Source: Palsa-504 sp050698755 (GTDB taxonomy: Bacteria; Actinomycetota; Actinomycetes; Streptosporangiales; Streptosporangiaceae). From it: DNA of 64,000 nt. Each line of letters starts with the position of its first letter. Position 1 is the first letter of the stretch. Shown in pieces: positions 8,531 through 16,805 of the stretch. Location: positions 1 through 64,000 of the forward strand of contig JBOHCK010000001.1 of the NCBI GenBank assembly GCA_050698755.1. Reading direction: 5' to 3'. The notes beneath the pieces were generated by a model. It saw only the letters and a program-made list of their open reading frames with translations, was not told where the DNA came from and ran no database searches. The position numbers and the translations under genes are program-made.

Positions 8531-10735
8531 GTGGTATTCGAGTTCAGCGCCGAGCAGCAGGCCCTCAGGGAGTCCGTGCGGGCCTTCGCTCGCGCGGTCT
8601 CACCCGAACCGGAGGTCCGCCGGGCGATGACCCTCCCGGACGGCTACGACCGCGCGGTGTGGGCGCGGATGGCCGGCGAACTCGGTCTGCCGGGCCTTGC
8701 GGTGCCGGAGCGGTACGGCGGCGCGGGCGCCGGCCTCGTGGAGGCGGCCATCGTCTTGGAGGAGACCGGCCGGTTCCTGCTGCCCGGGCCGTTGCTCTCC
8801 ACCCTGCTGGCGGCGGCCGCCATCGTCCGCGTGGCCGATGAGAGCGTGGCAGGCTCGCTGCTGCCCGGCCTCTGCGCCGGTGACACGATCGCCACGCTGG
8901 CCGTGGCCGAGGCCGGGGGTAGCTGGGACACCGGCGGCGTCCGCTGCACGGCCACGCAGGTCGCGGGCGGCGGCTGGCGGCTGGACGGCCGCAAGCGCTA
9001 CGTGCCCGACGCGTTGGCCGCAGGGCTCCTCGTGACGGCGGCCCGCACCGTCCCGGACGGGGCGGTGGCGCTGTTCGCGGTCGACCGGGGCGCAGACGGC
9101 GTGACGGTCGAGCCCCTGACGGCCTTCGACCTGACCCGCCGGCTGTGCGACGTCACCCTCGACGCGGCCGCCGCCGTCCCGCTGGCCGGCCCAGGGGTGC
9201 AGCCGGTGGAGGACGTGCTGGACCTGGTCCGCGTCCTGGTCGCCGCTGAGCAGGTCGGCACGGCTCAGGCCGCACTGGACCTGGCGGTCGGCTACGCCAG
9301 GGAGCGCGTCCAGTTCGGCCGGGCCATCGGCAGCTTCCAGGCCATCAAGCACATGTGCGCCGACGTGCTGCTCGACGTCGAGTCGGCCCGGTCGGCGGCC
9401 TACTTCGCGGCCTGGGCCGCAGACAGCGGTTCGGGCGACCTGGCCGTCGCCGCGCCGCTGGCCCGGGCCTTCTGCTCCGACGCGGCACTGGCCGCGGCCG
9501 CGCTGAACATGCAGGTCCACGGCGGGCTCTGCTTCACCTGGGAGCACCCGGCGCACCTGTTCTTCCGCCGCGCGAAGGCCGGCACCCTGCTGTGGGGCGA
9601 CGCTCAGCAGCACCGGGAACTGCTCGTTACCCGGCTCGGCGGCCGGCCGCGGGCCTGGGCCATCTGGGCCGCCCCCGCGCCCACGGCCGCGGCAGCTGCG
9701 ATCGACCCGCAGGCGGGCGTGGCGATGAACCTGTACGCGAACGTGATCCTCGCCCACGGCACCGAAGACCAGAAGCGCAGCTTCGTCGAGCCGCTGGCCC
9801 TGGGCGAGCACCGCGGCTGCCTGCTCTACAGCGAGCCGGGCGCGGGCTCCGACCTGGCCGCGGTCCAGACCCGCGCCGACCGCGACGGCGACGACTGGGT
9901 GATCACCGGCCAGAAGGTGTGGACCTCGGGAGCCGCGCAGGCCACCCACGGGCTCTTGGTGGCGCGTTCGGACTGGGACGTCCCCAAGCACCAGGGGCTC
10001 ACGTTCTTCTGGTTCCCCATGCGCCAGCCCAGTGTCGAGGTCCGGCCGATCAGGCAGGTGACCGGGGGAGCCGAGTTCAACGAGGTCTTCCTGGACGGCG
10101 CGCGGGTGCCCGACGCCAACCGCCTGGGCGAGCCGGGCGGCGGCTGGCGCGTCCTGCTGACCGCGCTGGGCTTCGAGCGCCTGCTCATGGGCGCCGACCT
10201 CCCCCTCGGCGCCGCCGGGGACGAGCGCGCCAGGACGCCCGCCGAGATCACCGCGGACCGCCAGTCCCCGTGGACCCGCCAGGTCGGCGGCGCTGATTAC
10301 TTCGCGCTGGCCCGCATCACCGGCCGCGATACCGACCAGGTGATCCGCCAGGAGATCGCCCGGCTGTACACGCTCGAGCAGGTCAACGCCTGGAACGCGA
10401 TGCGCGCTCGCCACGAATCCGGACCCGGCGCGGCCTCTCCGCTGGCCTCGCTGGGCAAGCTCGCCTTCTCGCGCATCGTGCACAGCGGCGTCGCGCTCAC
10501 CACCCGCCTGCTGGGCGCCGAGGCCCTGCTCGACGGGGACTCCTCGCCGGCCGCCGCCGAGGTGAACCGGTCGGCGTTCGCCGCCTTCGTGACCTCGGTC
10601 GGCGGCGGCACCGACCAGATCCAGCGGAACATCATCGGCGAGCGGCTCCTCGGACTGCCCAAGGAACCGGAGGCCGACCGAGACGTGCCGTTCCGCGACG
10701 TCCGCAAGGCCCCAGCCGTCCGGCGCCTGTCCTAG
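8531..10735 (+). CDS. Double acyl-CoA dehydrogenase (FadE fusion), second half N-truncated
   Basis: A 734-residue chain with two acyl-CoA dehydrogenase units. Unit 1 (about 1-375) is complete: FSAEQQALRESVRAFAR, ERYGGAGAG, RVQFGRAIGSFQAIKH and QVHGGLCFTWEHP. Unit 2 starts abruptly near residue 385 at GVAMNLYANVILAHGTEDQK and continues with YSEPGAGSDLA (about 434), GQKVWTSGA, and IQRNIIGERLLGLPKEP at the end. Unit 2 thus lacks roughly the first 80 residues of the N-terminal helical domain. The join is an Ala/Pro-rich stretch (WAAPAPTAAAAA). Fused pairs are known (FadE34-type), where one half keeps FAD and catalytic Glu. Whether this is functional or a deletion fusion cannot be decided here. 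GTG 8531 has GGAGG upstream. Confidence 0.85.
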   Translation: MVFEFSAEQQALRESVRAFARAVSPEPEVRRAMTLPDGYDRAVWARMAGELGLPGLAVPERYGGAGAGLVEAAIVLEETGRFLLPGPLLSTLLAAAAIVRVADESVAGSLLPGLCAGDTIATLAVAEAGGSWDTGGVRCTATQVAGGGWRLDGRKRYVPDALAAGLLVTAARTVPDGAVALFAVDRGADGVTVEPLTAFDLTRRLCDVTLDAAAAVPLAGPGVQPVEDVLDLVRVLVAAEQVGTAQAALDLAVGYARERVQFGRAIGSFQAIKHMCADVLLDVESARSAAYFAAWAADSGSGDLAVAAPLARAFCSDAALAAAALNMQVHGGLCFTWEHPAHLFFRRAKAGTLLWGDAQQHRELLVTRLGGRPRAWAIWAAPAPTAAAAAIDPQAGVAMNLYANVILAHGTEDQKRSFVEPLALGEHRGCLLYSEPGAGSDLAAVQTRADRDGDDWVITGQKVWTSGAAQATHGLLVARSDWDVPKHQGLTFFWFPMRQPSVEVRPIRQVTGGAEFNEVFLDGARVPDANRLGEPGGGWRVLLTALGFERLLMGADLPLGAAGDERARTPAEITADRQSPWTRQVGGADYFALARITGRDTDQVIRQEIARLYTLEQVNAWNAMRARHESGPGAASPLASLGKLAFSRIVHSGVALTTRLLGAEALLDGDSSPAAAEVNRSAFAAFVTSVGGGTDQIQRNIIGERLLGLPKEPEADRDVPFRDVRKAPAVRRLS

Positions 10736-10747
10736 GAGGGATCCGCC

Positions 10748-11854
10748 ATGCACACCGAAGTCTGCGACCGACTCGGGATCGAGTTCCCCATCTTCGCCTT
10801 CAGCCACTGCCGCGACGTCGTGGCGGCCGTCACCAACGCGGGCGGCCTCGGAGTGCTCGGCGCCGTCGCGCACACCCCGGAATCGCTCGACATCGACCTC
10901 ACCTGGATCGACGAGCAGACCAGGGGCAAGCCCTACGGAGTGGACCTGCTGCTGCCAGTCAACTTCGCCGACACCCGTGCTCAGCAGGAAACCTTGTTCC
11001 CCGCCGCGCACGTCGCCTTCGTCGAGGATGTCCTCACCCGCTACGGCGTGCCCGAACTCCCCGAGCACCTCCGGGCCACGGCCGGCCCCCTGAGTGTCTC
11101 CCCGCAGGCCGCGGGCACCCTGCTCGACGTTGCGCTCGGCCATCCGATCGCTCTGTTCGCGAGCGCGCTGGGCCCGCCGCCCCCAGACCTGATCCGCCAG
11201 GTCAAGGACCGGAGCATCGTGGTCGCCGCGCTGGTCGGCACGGCCGAGCACGCCCGCCGCCAGCAGGCCGCGGGGGTCGACCTCATCGTCGCCCAGGGCA
11301 CCGAGGCGGGCGGGCACACCGGCACCATCTCGACGATGGTCCTCGTCCCCGAGGTGGTCAGGGCCGTCTCCCCGATCCCGGTCCTGGCCGCCGGGGGGAT
11401 CGTAACCGGCGCCCAGGTGGCGGCGGCGCTGGCGCTGGGCGCCCAGGGAGTGTGGTGCGGTTCGGTCTGGCTGACCACCGAGGAAGCGGAAACCGACCCG
11501 ACCGTACAGCGGAAGATGCTGGCCGCGACCTCAAGTGACACCATCCGCTCCCGGTCCCTGACCGGCAAGCCGGCCAGGATGCTGCGCAGCGCGTGGACCG
11601 ACGAGTGGGACAGCCAGGCGGCGCCCGCACCGCTGCCTATGCCGCTGCAGACCATGCTCACCGCGCCCGCCCAGCAGCGCATCAACCGCCACGCAGGCGC
11701 CGAGGGCAGCGGCGCCTACGAGCTGGCCACCTACTACGTCGGCCAGGGCGTGGGGCTGATGGACCGGATCAGGCCCGCCCGCCAGGTGGTGGAGCAGATG
11801 GTCACCGAGTACCTGGCCGTCGCCGAGCGCTTCGCCGCGCAACTGGAAAGTTGA
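10748..11854 (+). CDS. Nitronate monooxygenase-like FMN protein (NPD family)
   Basis: A 368-residue TIM-barrel flavoprotein of the 2-nitropropane dioxygenase / nitronate monooxygenase family. N-terminal CDRLGIEFPIFAF is followed by NAGGLGVLGA (substrate loop), AQGTEAGGHTG (FMN phosphate loop) and LAAGGIVTGAQVAAALALGA (second phosphate loop). Family members in fatty-acid gene clusters are often nitroalkane oxidases or enoyl-reductase-like enzymes of unknown substrate. Here the gene follows the acyl-CoA dehydrogenase by 12 bases with a strong GGAGG site, so it probably belongs to the same operon. The C-terminal quarter (TYYVGQGVGLMDRIRPAR) is typical of the actinobacterial subgroup. The family is clear; the substrate is not. 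Confidence 0.85.
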   Translation: MHTEVCDRLGIEFPIFAFSHCRDVVAAVTNAGGLGVLGAVAHTPESLDIDLTWIDEQTRGKPYGVDLLLPVNFADTRAQQETLFPAAHVAFVEDVLTRYGVPELPEHLRATAGPLSVSPQAAGTLLDVALGHPIALFASALGPPPPDLIRQVKDRSIVVAALVGTAEHARRQQAAGVDLIVAQGTEAGGHTGTISTMVLVPEVVRAVSPIPVLAAGGIVTGAQVAAALALGAQGVWCGSVWLTTEEAETDPTVQRKMLAATSSDTIRSRSLTGKPARMLRSAWTDEWDSQAAPAPLPMPLQTMLTAPAQQRINRHAGAEGSGAYELATYYVGQGVGLMDRIRPARQVVEQMVTEYLAVAERFAAQLES

Positions 11855-11860
11855 CCCGGT

Positions 11861-14419
11861 TCACCGGTTGCGCCACCGCGGCGCGCGCTGCTCGCTGAGG
11901 GCCTTCATCCCCTCCGCCGCGTCGTCGGTCAGCATCGCCTGTTCGAGCGCGTCCCCGGTGCTGTTCACCGCCGCGACGGTATCGGCGATGCCCCGGGTGT
12001 CGGCCATGATCTGCAGCGCCGAGCGCACCGCGCTCGGGGATCCGGCCAGGATCTCGCCGGCCAGTTCCCGCGCTCCGGCGAGCGCGGCGCCCGCCTCGGT
12101 GACCCGGTTGACCAGGCCCCACCGGTGCGCCTCGGCCGCGCCCATCCGCCGCCCGGTCACGATCAGCTCGGTCGCGATCTTCTCCGGTACCGCGCGCGGC
12201 AGCCGGACCAGCCCGCCGGCGCCCGGCACCTGGCCGGCCCGGACCTCGCCCAGCCTGAACGAGGCGGCGGCGTCGGCGACCACCAGGTGGCACGCGAGCG
12301 CGATCTCGCACCCGGCGCCTTCGGCCAGGCCGTTCACCGCGGCGATCACCGGTTTGGGCATCGATGCGCGGCTGGTCAGGCCGGCCTGCCCGTTCAGCGG
12401 CACCCAGGCCCGCTGTCCGGTGGCCGCGTAGGCCAGATCCTGGCCCGCGCAGAACGACTGCTCCCCGGCCCCGGTCAGCGTCGCGCCGGTCAGCGTCGCG
12501 CCGGTCAGCGTCGCGCCGGTCAGCGTCGCGCCGGTCAGCGTCGCACCGGTCAGCGTCGCGCCGGTCAGGACCGCGCCGGTCAGGATCGCGACCCACAGGT
12601 CGGGATCGGCGAAGTACGCGTCGAAGATCTCGTCGAGCTCGTCGTTGGCCGGCGGGTGCAGGGCGTTGCGCACCTCCGGGCGGCTGATCGTGACCTCGAG
12701 CAGGTGGCCGTCGCGGCCGACCGTGACGTGCTCGTACTCCTCGCGCAGCCCGGACCGGCGGGCGGGGAACAGGCTGTCCATCCGCGCCCGGGTGCGGGTG
12801 ACGTGATTACCGGCGGCGAAGGCCCGCGCGTACACGGCGGCGCCGAACGGGTCGCCCTCGCCGAGCAGGTCGAGCAGCTCCTCATCGCCGGAGGGAACCG
12901 TGGCGACGAAACGCCGGCCACTGCCGTCCAGGTGGCCGCTGCCCAGGTGGCCGCTGCCCAGGTGGCCGCTGCCCAGGTGGCCGCTGCCCAGGTGGCCGCT
13001 GCCGTCCAGGCGGCCGATGACGATGCCGCGGCGGTGGCCGTCCCGGCCGTGCCTGACGGTGAACGTCTCGATGACCGCCGGCCCGCGCGGGCGGCGGTCG
13101 ACCTCCACGCGCGGCCGCTCGTCCAGGCTCGCCTGCAGGGCACCGCTGCGCCCCGGCTGCCACGGCGTCGGCCGGGTGGTGTAGACGCCCGCCGAGTACT
13201 TGCCCATGATGCCGCCGTTGGCGCCGACGAAGCCGAAGCTCCCCGGAGCCTGCCGCGCCCGGTGCAGGGTCTCGACGATGGCGTGCATCGAGTAGTTGTT
13301 CCCCGCCCCGCCGAAGTACGGCAGGCCGCCCGTCAGCGTGAGCCCCCGCGGGTCATCCGCGGCCAGGCCGAACGCGTCGCAGATGTTGAACACCGGGATC
13401 GGGAAGCAGCTGTACAAGTCGATGGTGGCGACCTCGGCCATGGTGATGCCCGCCAGCTCGAGCGCCAGCTCGCTGGCCCGGGCCGCCGCGGGGCTGCGAG
13501 ACAGGTCGGGCCGGGTCAACAGCAGCTGCTCGCGCGCGTCCGCGTGCCCGGCCAGGAACACCCACCGTTCCTCGGGCACGCCGAGCCGCCGGGCGGCCGC
13601 GATCGAGGCGAGCACGACCGCCGCGCCCTGGTTGACCTGATCGCGGGCCACCAGGTAGCGCGGATAAGGCTCGGCGATGAGGCGGTTAGCCTCGCTCAAC
13701 GTCACCAGCTCGGCGGCGTCCCTCCTGACCGGCGAGGCGGCGAACGGGTTGGCCGCCGCGACCTCGGTGAACGGGGCGAACAAGGCGCCCATCCGGGCCG
13801 CGTACGCCTCCCGGCTCAGCCCCTCCCGGGCGCGCCGGGCGTTCTCGAGCAGCGCGTACTGGCTGGGCGCGTCGGTCAGCCCGTGCGCGGCCAGGTGCCG
13901 TGAGCCGAGCCCGGCTAGCCCGTAGCCCCGGTCCTCGAGGCTGCCGCCCACCGTCTCGGTGAAGTCGGGGCGGTCGGCGGCGCCGGCGAAGTGACGCGCG
14001 GTCGAGATCGCCTCGGACCCGACGATCAGCGCGACCTGCGTCTGGCCGGCCGCGATCGACCCGGCCAGCTCGGTGACCAGGTGCTGCGGAGCCTGGCCCC
14101 CGCTGACCTCCAGGATGGCCCGGCCGGGCCGGGCTCCGATCCGGGCGGCGACGGCTCGCGGGTAGTTGTCGGCGCGGCCCAGGGGAGCCCGGGCGAACGG
14201 CGTGGTCGTCTCGAACTGCCGTACCCCGGCGATCGTGTCCACCGCGGCCGTCAAGGCGGCCAGGTCGGTGCCGCAGTCGGCCAGGGCCGCGTGCGCGGCC
14301 TTCGCCGCGAGCCCGACCGCGGACAGCCGCGCATAGTCGGCCGCGCCCAGCCGGTCGATGGTCTGGCCCCCGCCGATCAGGACGGGAGTCCGCGGGTCAA
14401 GCCCGGCCCAGTCGCTCAT
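11861..14419 (-). CDS. Thiolase-like / enoyl-CoA hydratase fusion protein with two internal repeat arrays
   Basis: An 852-residue two-domain protein. Residues 1 to about 525 are a long thiolase-like domain of the acetyl-CoA acetyltransferase/SCP-x group, including the C-terminal OB-like extension (ETFTVRHGRDGHRRGIVIG). The thiolase nucleophile Cys is absent: the site reads EVSGGQAPQ, and the late CxG is replaced by GANGG. Residues about 565-852 are a crotonase (VTISRPEVRNALH, FCAGQDLAY, NGLAEGAGCEIALACHLVV, LGEVRAGQVPGAGG). Two arrays of pentapeptides interrupt it: GSGHL (x5) in the OB part and LTGAT-type (x8) exactly between VAILTGA and FCAGQDL. ATG 14419 follows GGTGAGG. Likely role: acyl-CoA processing; the thiolase half is probably not a standard thiolase. 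Confidence 0.82.
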   Translation of the reverse strand: MSDWAGLDPRTPVLIGGGQTIDRLGAADYARLSAVGLAAKAAHAALADCGTDLAALTAAVDTIAGVRQFETTTPFARAPLGRADNYPRAVAARIGARPGRAILEVSGGQAPQHLVTELAGSIAAGQTQVALIVGSEAISTARHFAGAADRPDFTETVGGSLEDRGYGLAGLGSRHLAAHGLTDAPSQYALLENARRAREGLSREAYAARMGALFAPFTEVAAANPFAASPVRRDAAELVTLSEANRLIAEPYPRYLVARDQVNQGAAVVLASIAAARRLGVPEERWVFLAGHADAREQLLLTRPDLSRSPAAARASELALELAGITMAEVATIDLYSCFPIPVFNICDAFGLAADDPRGLTLTGGLPYFGGAGNNYSMHAIVETLHRARQAPGSFGFVGANGGIMGKYSAGVYTTRPTPWQPGRSGALQASLDERPRVEVDRRPRGPAVIETFTVRHGRDGHRRGIVIGRLDGSGHLGSGHLGSGHLGSGHLGSGHLDGSGRRFVATVPSGDEELLDLLGEGDPFGAAVYARAFAAGNHVTRTRARMDSLFPARRSGLREEYEHVTVGRDGHLLEVTISRPEVRNALHPPANDELDEIFDAYFADPDLWVAILTGAVLTGATLTGATLTGATLTGATLTGATLTGATLTGAGEQSFCAGQDLAYAATGQRAWVPLNGQAGLTSRASMPKPVIAAVNGLAEGAGCEIALACHLVVADAAASFRLGEVRAGQVPGAGGLVRLPRAVPEKIATELIVTGRRMGAAEAHRWGLVNRVTEAGAALAGARELAGEILAGSPSAVRSALQIMADTRGIADTVAAVNSTGDALEQAMLTDDAAEGMKALSEQRAPRWRNR
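12471..12590. repeat. In-frame 15-bp minisatellite (8 copies) inside the crotonase domain
   Basis: Eight consecutive 15-base units of the form ccggtcagcgtcgcg; six are nearly identical and the last two have cagga in place of cagcg. On the minus strand they encode LTGA plus one residue per unit. The canonical protein has this motif once (VAILTGAG) just before FCAGQDL, so the array is a local expansion of a functional motif that adds about 35 residues to the oxyanion-hole loop. The unit is a multiple of three, so the frame is kept. Confidence 0.95.
12929..13003. repeat. In-frame 15-bp minisatellite (5 copies) in the thiolase-like domain
   Basis: Five exact 15-base units caggtggccgctgcc lie end to end. 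On the minus strand they encode GSGHL per unit, between GRLDGSG and DGSGRRFVA of the OB-like extension. The flanks suggest that a loop normally reading GRLDGSGRRFVA was expanded. The copies are identical, which implies recent growth or ongoing slippage. Confidence 0.95.
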
Positions 14420-14525
14420 CCCTCACCTCACCGCCCGGCCGTCCGGGTCGCCCCTGTTGTAACCAGCCACTGCAGTAACTAGCCAATAGCCACTGCCGTT
14501 ATTAATAGTGTCCGTCCCATGTAGA

Positions 14526-14556
14526 GACACATGTGTCCGGTGATCTGAGGTACGAT
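14526..14556 (+). promoter_or_regulatory. Candidate promoter with GACACATGTGTC palindrome
   Basis: The divergent gap between the thiolase-like gene and the methyltransferase contains a perfect 12-bp palindrome (14526-14537) and, 13 bases on, TACGAT (14551-14556), a good actinobacterial -10 element. A start site near 14563 would leave GAGGGG and ATG 14581 in the leader. The palindrome covers the -35 zone, so it may be an operator. No -35 match is obvious. Confidence 0.45.
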
Positions 14557-14580
14557 GCGCCGCGTGAGGGGAACCGGCTG

Positions 14581-15384
14581 ATGTCCGACGGCGACTGGCG
14601 GACGACCTTCCGGCCCGACATCCCCAGCGCGGCGCGCGTGTACGACTACCTGCTGGGCGGCAAGGACAACTACCCGGCCGACCGGGCGGTCGCCGAGTCG
14701 ATGATCGCCCAGTTGCCGAACGTCCGGCTTGCGGTCCAGTGGAACCGGGCCTTCCTGCACCGGTTGGTCCGCTATCTGGTCGGGGAGGTCGGCATCCGGC
14801 AGATCGTCGACATCGGTGCCGGGCTGCCCACCGTCGGCAACACCCACGAGATCGCCCGGCTGGCCCACGCGGACACGAAGGTGGTCTACGTCGACCATGA
14901 CCCAGTGGTCCTGGCGCACGCCAGGAACATGCTGCAGGGCATCGCCAACACGGCGATCATCGAGCAGGACCTGCTCGAGCCCGATGCGATCCTGGCCGAC
15001 CCGGTGCTGCTGGACCAGATCGACTTCACCGAGCCCGTCGCGTTCCTGTACCTGTCGATCCTGCACTTCGTCTCCGACGAGGCCGACCCGGCCGGGATCA
15101 TCGCCAGGCTCCTCGACCCGTTCCCCTCCGGGAGCTACGTCGCGATCTCGCACGCGACCCCCGATACCGTCCCCGAGGTCAACGACGTCGAGCGGGTCTT
15201 CGACGAGGCGACCGAGCAGGCCCACGTCCGCACCAGGGCCGGCGTCGCCAAGCTCGTCAGCGGGATGGATATCGTCGAGCCCGGCCTGGCCTGGCCACCC
15301 GAATGGCGGCCGGACCCGGGCGACGAGATCCCCGCCAACGTCGCCGAATCGTATTACTGCGTGGTCGTCGCCAGGAAGCCGTGA
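14581..15384 (+). CDS. SAM-dependent methyltransferase, DUF574 family
   Basis: A 267-residue member of the DUF574 (PF04672) methyltransferase family, which is highly multiplied in Streptosporangiales, Frankia and Streptomyces. The family start is visible as FRPDIPSAARVYDYLLGGKD, followed by the SAM-binding loop VDIGAGLPTVGNTHEIA, the acidic residue after beta-2 in VVYVDHDPVVLAHAR, and FLYLSILHFVSD. The end GLAWPPEWRPD is also typical. The substrate of this family is unknown. ATG 14581 is preferred over an in-frame GTG 48 bases upstream because GAGGGG precedes it and the family starts there. It is a single gene, divergent from the thiolase-like gene and convergent with the ABC1 kinase. Confidence 0.9.
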   Translation: MSDGDWRTTFRPDIPSAARVYDYLLGGKDNYPADRAVAESMIAQLPNVRLAVQWNRAFLHRLVRYLVGEVGIRQIVDIGAGLPTVGNTHEIARLAHADTKVVYVDHDPVVLAHARNMLQGIANTAIIEQDLLEPDAILADPVLLDQIDFTEPVAFLYLSILHFVSDEADPAGIIARLLDPFPSGSYVAISHATPDTVPEVNDVERVFDEATEQAHVRTRAGVAKLVSGMDIVEPGLAWPPEWRPDPGDEIPANVAESYYCVVVARKP

Positions 15385-15390
15385 CCGGGC

Positions 15391-16755
15391 CTAACCGTCC
15401 AGCTGGCCTTCGTCCCAGTAGCCGGGCACCCACCGCAGGACCTCGGCCCGGAACTCGCCCTCGCACTCGAGCTGGCAGAGCACGCCGATGCCTGCCGTAG
15501 ACACGCGGTGGATGAGCACGTAGGAGGGCGGCAGGTTGAACTTGCGCGTGATGTTGCTCGCGCGCATGTCGGTGACCCGGGCGGCCTCCCCGCGCAGCCA
15601 TTCGCGGTTGAACTTGAAGCAGTCGACCTTGGACGGCTCGGCCATCGGCGCGAGGAAGGCCTGCAGCACGTCCAGGTCCACGTCGATGCCGGGGCGCAGG
15701 AACCCGTTGGCGCGTAGTTCTCGCTCGACTGACTCGATGTCCGGGTCGTCCTCGTGCATGATCCGCAGCAGTCGGCCGAAGAACGGCGGCAGCCCGCCCG
15801 GCAGGTGATCGACCGCGCCGAAATCCAGCACACCTAGCCGGCCGTCCTCGAGCAGCCGGAAGTTACCTGGGTGCGGATCGGCGTGCAGCAGCCCGGCCCT
15901 GGCCGGCCCGGAGAACAGGAACCGGACGAGCAGGATACCGGCCCGGTCGCGCTCTTCCCTGGTGCCGTCGCTGATGATCGCCGACAGCGGCGTGCCGTCC
16001 ATCCACTCGGTGACCAGGACGTGCTTGGTACCCGCCACGACGTCGGGCACGTAGATGTCGGGGTCGTCCGCGTAGGCCACGGCGAAGGCGTGCTGCGAGG
16101 CCGCCTCGAGCTCGTAGTCGAGTTCCTCGGTCACCCGGTCGCGCAGCTCGTCGAGCAGGGGCTTGACCTCTAGCCCGGGCATCAGCATGCCGAACAGCCG
16201 GCCGGCCCGGCTGAGCTGGTTAAAGTCGCTGATCAGCGCGCGCCCTGCCCCCGGGTACTGGATCTTCACCGCGACCCGCCGGCCGTCGTGCCAGACCGCC
16301 TGGTGCACCTGGCCGATGGACGCCGCCGCCGCCGGCGATTCGTTGAACTCGGCGAAGTTCTCCCGCCAGGCCTCGCCCAGGTCACCGACCAGGACCTGGC
16401 GCACGCTGCGGGCGGGCAGCGGCGGGGCGGATTCCTGCAGCTTGGTCAGCGTGGCGCGGTACGGCCCGGCGATCTCGGGCGGCAGCGCCGCCTCGAAGAT
16501 CGACAGCGCCTGGCCCAGCTTCATGGCGCCGCCCTTGAGTTCGCCCAGGACGCGGAAGATCTGGTCGGCCGTGCGCTGCTGGATCTCCTGGGCGACGATC
16601 TCGGCCGGCCGCCCTCCGATCCGCTTGCCGACCCCGATCGCCGTGCGCCCCGCGAGCCCGATCGGCAGCCTGGCCAGCTTCGCGGCCCGGCCTACCGTGG
16701 TCCGTGGCACCTCACTCGCGCGGGCATTGTCCCGCGTCGCTGACGTCTCGTTCAT
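15391..16755 (-). CDS. ABC1 (UbiB/ADCK-like) atypical kinase
   Basis: A 454-residue UbiB-family protein with all hallmark motifs: KGGAMKLGQALS (the KxGQ inhibitory helix), the Ala-rich AAAASIGQVH loop that replaces the Gly-rich loop, VAVKIQYPG (catalytic Lys), HADPHPGNF (catalytic loop) and LDFGAVD (metal-binding DFG). UbiB proteins bind ATP and support lipid or quinone biosynthesis; in actinobacteria the partner lipid is not established. There is no transmembrane pair at the C-terminus. The promoter region faces the ThiF-like gene (50 bases between them, same strand), so the two could be cotranscribed. Identity is certain at family level, the physiological role is not. Confidence 0.9.
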   Translation of the reverse strand: MNETSATRDNARASEVPRTTVGRAAKLARLPIGLAGRTAIGVGKRIGGRPAEIVAQEIQQRTADQIFRVLGELKGGAMKLGQALSIFEAALPPEIAGPYRATLTKLQESAPPLPARSVRQVLVGDLGEAWRENFAEFNESPAAAASIGQVHQAVWHDGRRVAVKIQYPGAGRALISDFNQLSRAGRLFGMLMPGLEVKPLLDELRDRVTEELDYELEAASQHAFAVAYADDPDIYVPDVVAGTKHVLVTEWMDGTPLSAIISDGTREERDRAGILLVRFLFSGPARAGLLHADPHPGNFRLLEDGRLGVLDFGAVDHLPGGLPPFFGRLLRIMHEDDPDIESVERELRANGFLRPGIDVDLDVLQAFLAPMAEPSKVDCFKFNREWLRGEAARVTDMRASNITRKFNLPPSYVLIHRVSTAGIGVLCQLECEGEFRAEVLRWVPGYWDEGQLDG

Positions 16756-16805
16756 GGCCCCTCCTCGGACCCCGTGTCCCTAGAACACACGCTAACGAGC
16801 ATCCG

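Noticed and set aside
8600..11317. A 905-residue open frame on the minus strand
   Set aside because: Antisense to the acyl-CoA dehydrogenase and flavoprotein genes, which have clear motifs; the antisense product has none.
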